NCBI RefSeq assembly: GCF_937900395.1
Contig: NZ_CALCDX010000255.1
Location: 1 to 12,550 of the forward strand
Direction of reading: 5' to 3'
DNA length: 12,550 nucleotides
From: an uncultured Caulobacter sp.
GTDB taxonomy: Bacteria > Pseudomonadota > Alphaproteobacteria > Caulobacterales > Caulobacteraceae
Shown: positions 12,268 to 12,550 of the stretch, in pieces
How positions within the stretch are numbered: position 1 is the first letter of the stretch
Layout of the letters: each line of letters opens with the position of its first letter
Notes under the pieces: model-generated
Told to the model about the DNA's origin: nothing
The model's database searches: none
Seen by the model: the letters and a program-made list of their open reading frames with translations, nothing else
Program-made: the position numbers and the translations under genes

Positions 12268-12550
12268 ATGAGCCAGCGCTTTGAAGGCACTTCCGACTAT
12301 GTGGCGACCGAGGACCTGAAGGTCGCGGTGAACGCCGCCGTGGCTCTGGAACGTCCCTTGCTGATCAAGGGCGAGCCCGGCACCGGCAAGACGGTGCTGG
12401 CCTACGAAGTCGCCAAGGCCATGAGCGCGCCGCTGATCACCTGGCACATCAAGTCGACGACCAAGGCCCAGCAGGGTCTTTACGAATACGACGCGGTCAC
12501 CCGCCTGCGCGACAGCCAGCTGGGCGATGAACGGGTCAAGGACGTCAAGA
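12268..12550 (+). CDS. MoxR-family AAA+ ATPase (partial, N-terminal 94 residues)
   Basis: Open to the right edge. MSQRFEGTSDYVATEDLKVAVNAAVALERPLLIKGEPGTGKT carries a Walker A GEPGTGKT (35-42), followed by LAYEVAKAMSAPLITWHIKSTTKAQQGLYEYDAVTRL, typical of the MoxR/CoxD branch of AAA+ ATPases. I chose the ATG at 12268 because GGAG lies six bases before it; the ATG six bases upstream (12262) has no spacing for a ribosome binding site. Such ATPases act as chaperones, usually with a VWA-domain partner encoded next door. Walker B and beyond are outside the window. Probably unrelated to the flagellar genes. Confidence 0.9.
   Translation, partial: MSQRFEGTSDYVATEDLKVAVNAAVALERPLLIKGEPGTGKTVLAYEVAKAMSAPLITWHIKSTTKAQQGLYEYDAVTRLRDSQLGDERVKDVK

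Overview
The window reads as a piece of an alphaproteobacterial chromosome, almost certainly Caulobacter or a very close relative. It has high G+C, three short (273-278 aa) flagellins of the FljJ/FljK/FljL type, flanking flaF, flbT and the TPR glycosyltransferase flmG (flbA), sigma-54 promoters paired with FlbD-type (ftr) palindromes, and an alphaproteobacterial LexA box (GTTC-N7-GTTC). The gene order matches what I remember of the C. crescentus alpha-flagellin cluster. I worked from the sequence alone, so species and symbols are recognition, not search results.

Layout. Positions 1-1553 lie outside the flagellar cluster: the 5' part of ssb (minus strand, running off the left edge, with a LexA box upstream), a small lipoprotein and a membrane-anchored protein that appear to share a Cys-containing motif. 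Positions 1646-9616, all on the minus strand, hold the flagellar cluster. In transcription order it is flbT, flaF, fljL, fljK, flaG-family, fljJ, a PseH/FlmH-like acetyltransferase, and a 956-residue FlaEY-type protein. Divergent on the plus strand, 9804-12175, is flmG followed by flmH with a 4-base stop/start overlap. The right edge is the 5' part of a MoxR-family AAA+ ATPase.

How the genes work together. The flagellins are filament subunits. FlaF and FlbT couple flagellin synthesis to assembly, FlbT by acting on the flagellin mRNA leader. FlmG is the flagellin glycosyltransferase, with a TPR flagellin-binding half and a transferase half. FlmH and its paralogue are GNAT enzymes expected to acetylate the nonulosonic-acid (pseudaminic-type) donor or its precursor. 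FlaEY is a flagellin-expression/assembly factor whose biochemistry is unclear. fljK and fljL carry late flagellar promoters: sigma-54 -24/-12, an IHF-like site in fljL, and an upstream ftr palindrome.

Most interesting signals. (1) All three flagellin leaders contain small hairpins with a CAAAA(Y) loop. In fljK and fljL one hairpin sits at the predicted RNA 5' end and another structure overlaps or adjoins the Shine-Dalgarno; these are candidate FlbT/FlaF control elements. (2) The ftr-like palindromes upstream of fljK and fljL also look like intrinsic terminators for the preceding gene. (3) FlaEY combines beta-propeller-like repeats with a hook/flagellin-IN-like domain. (4) There are two PseH-like acetyltransferases, one at each end of the locus. 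I saw no CRISPR array, insertion sequence, tRNA or rRNA, and no gene-free stretch over 300 bases.
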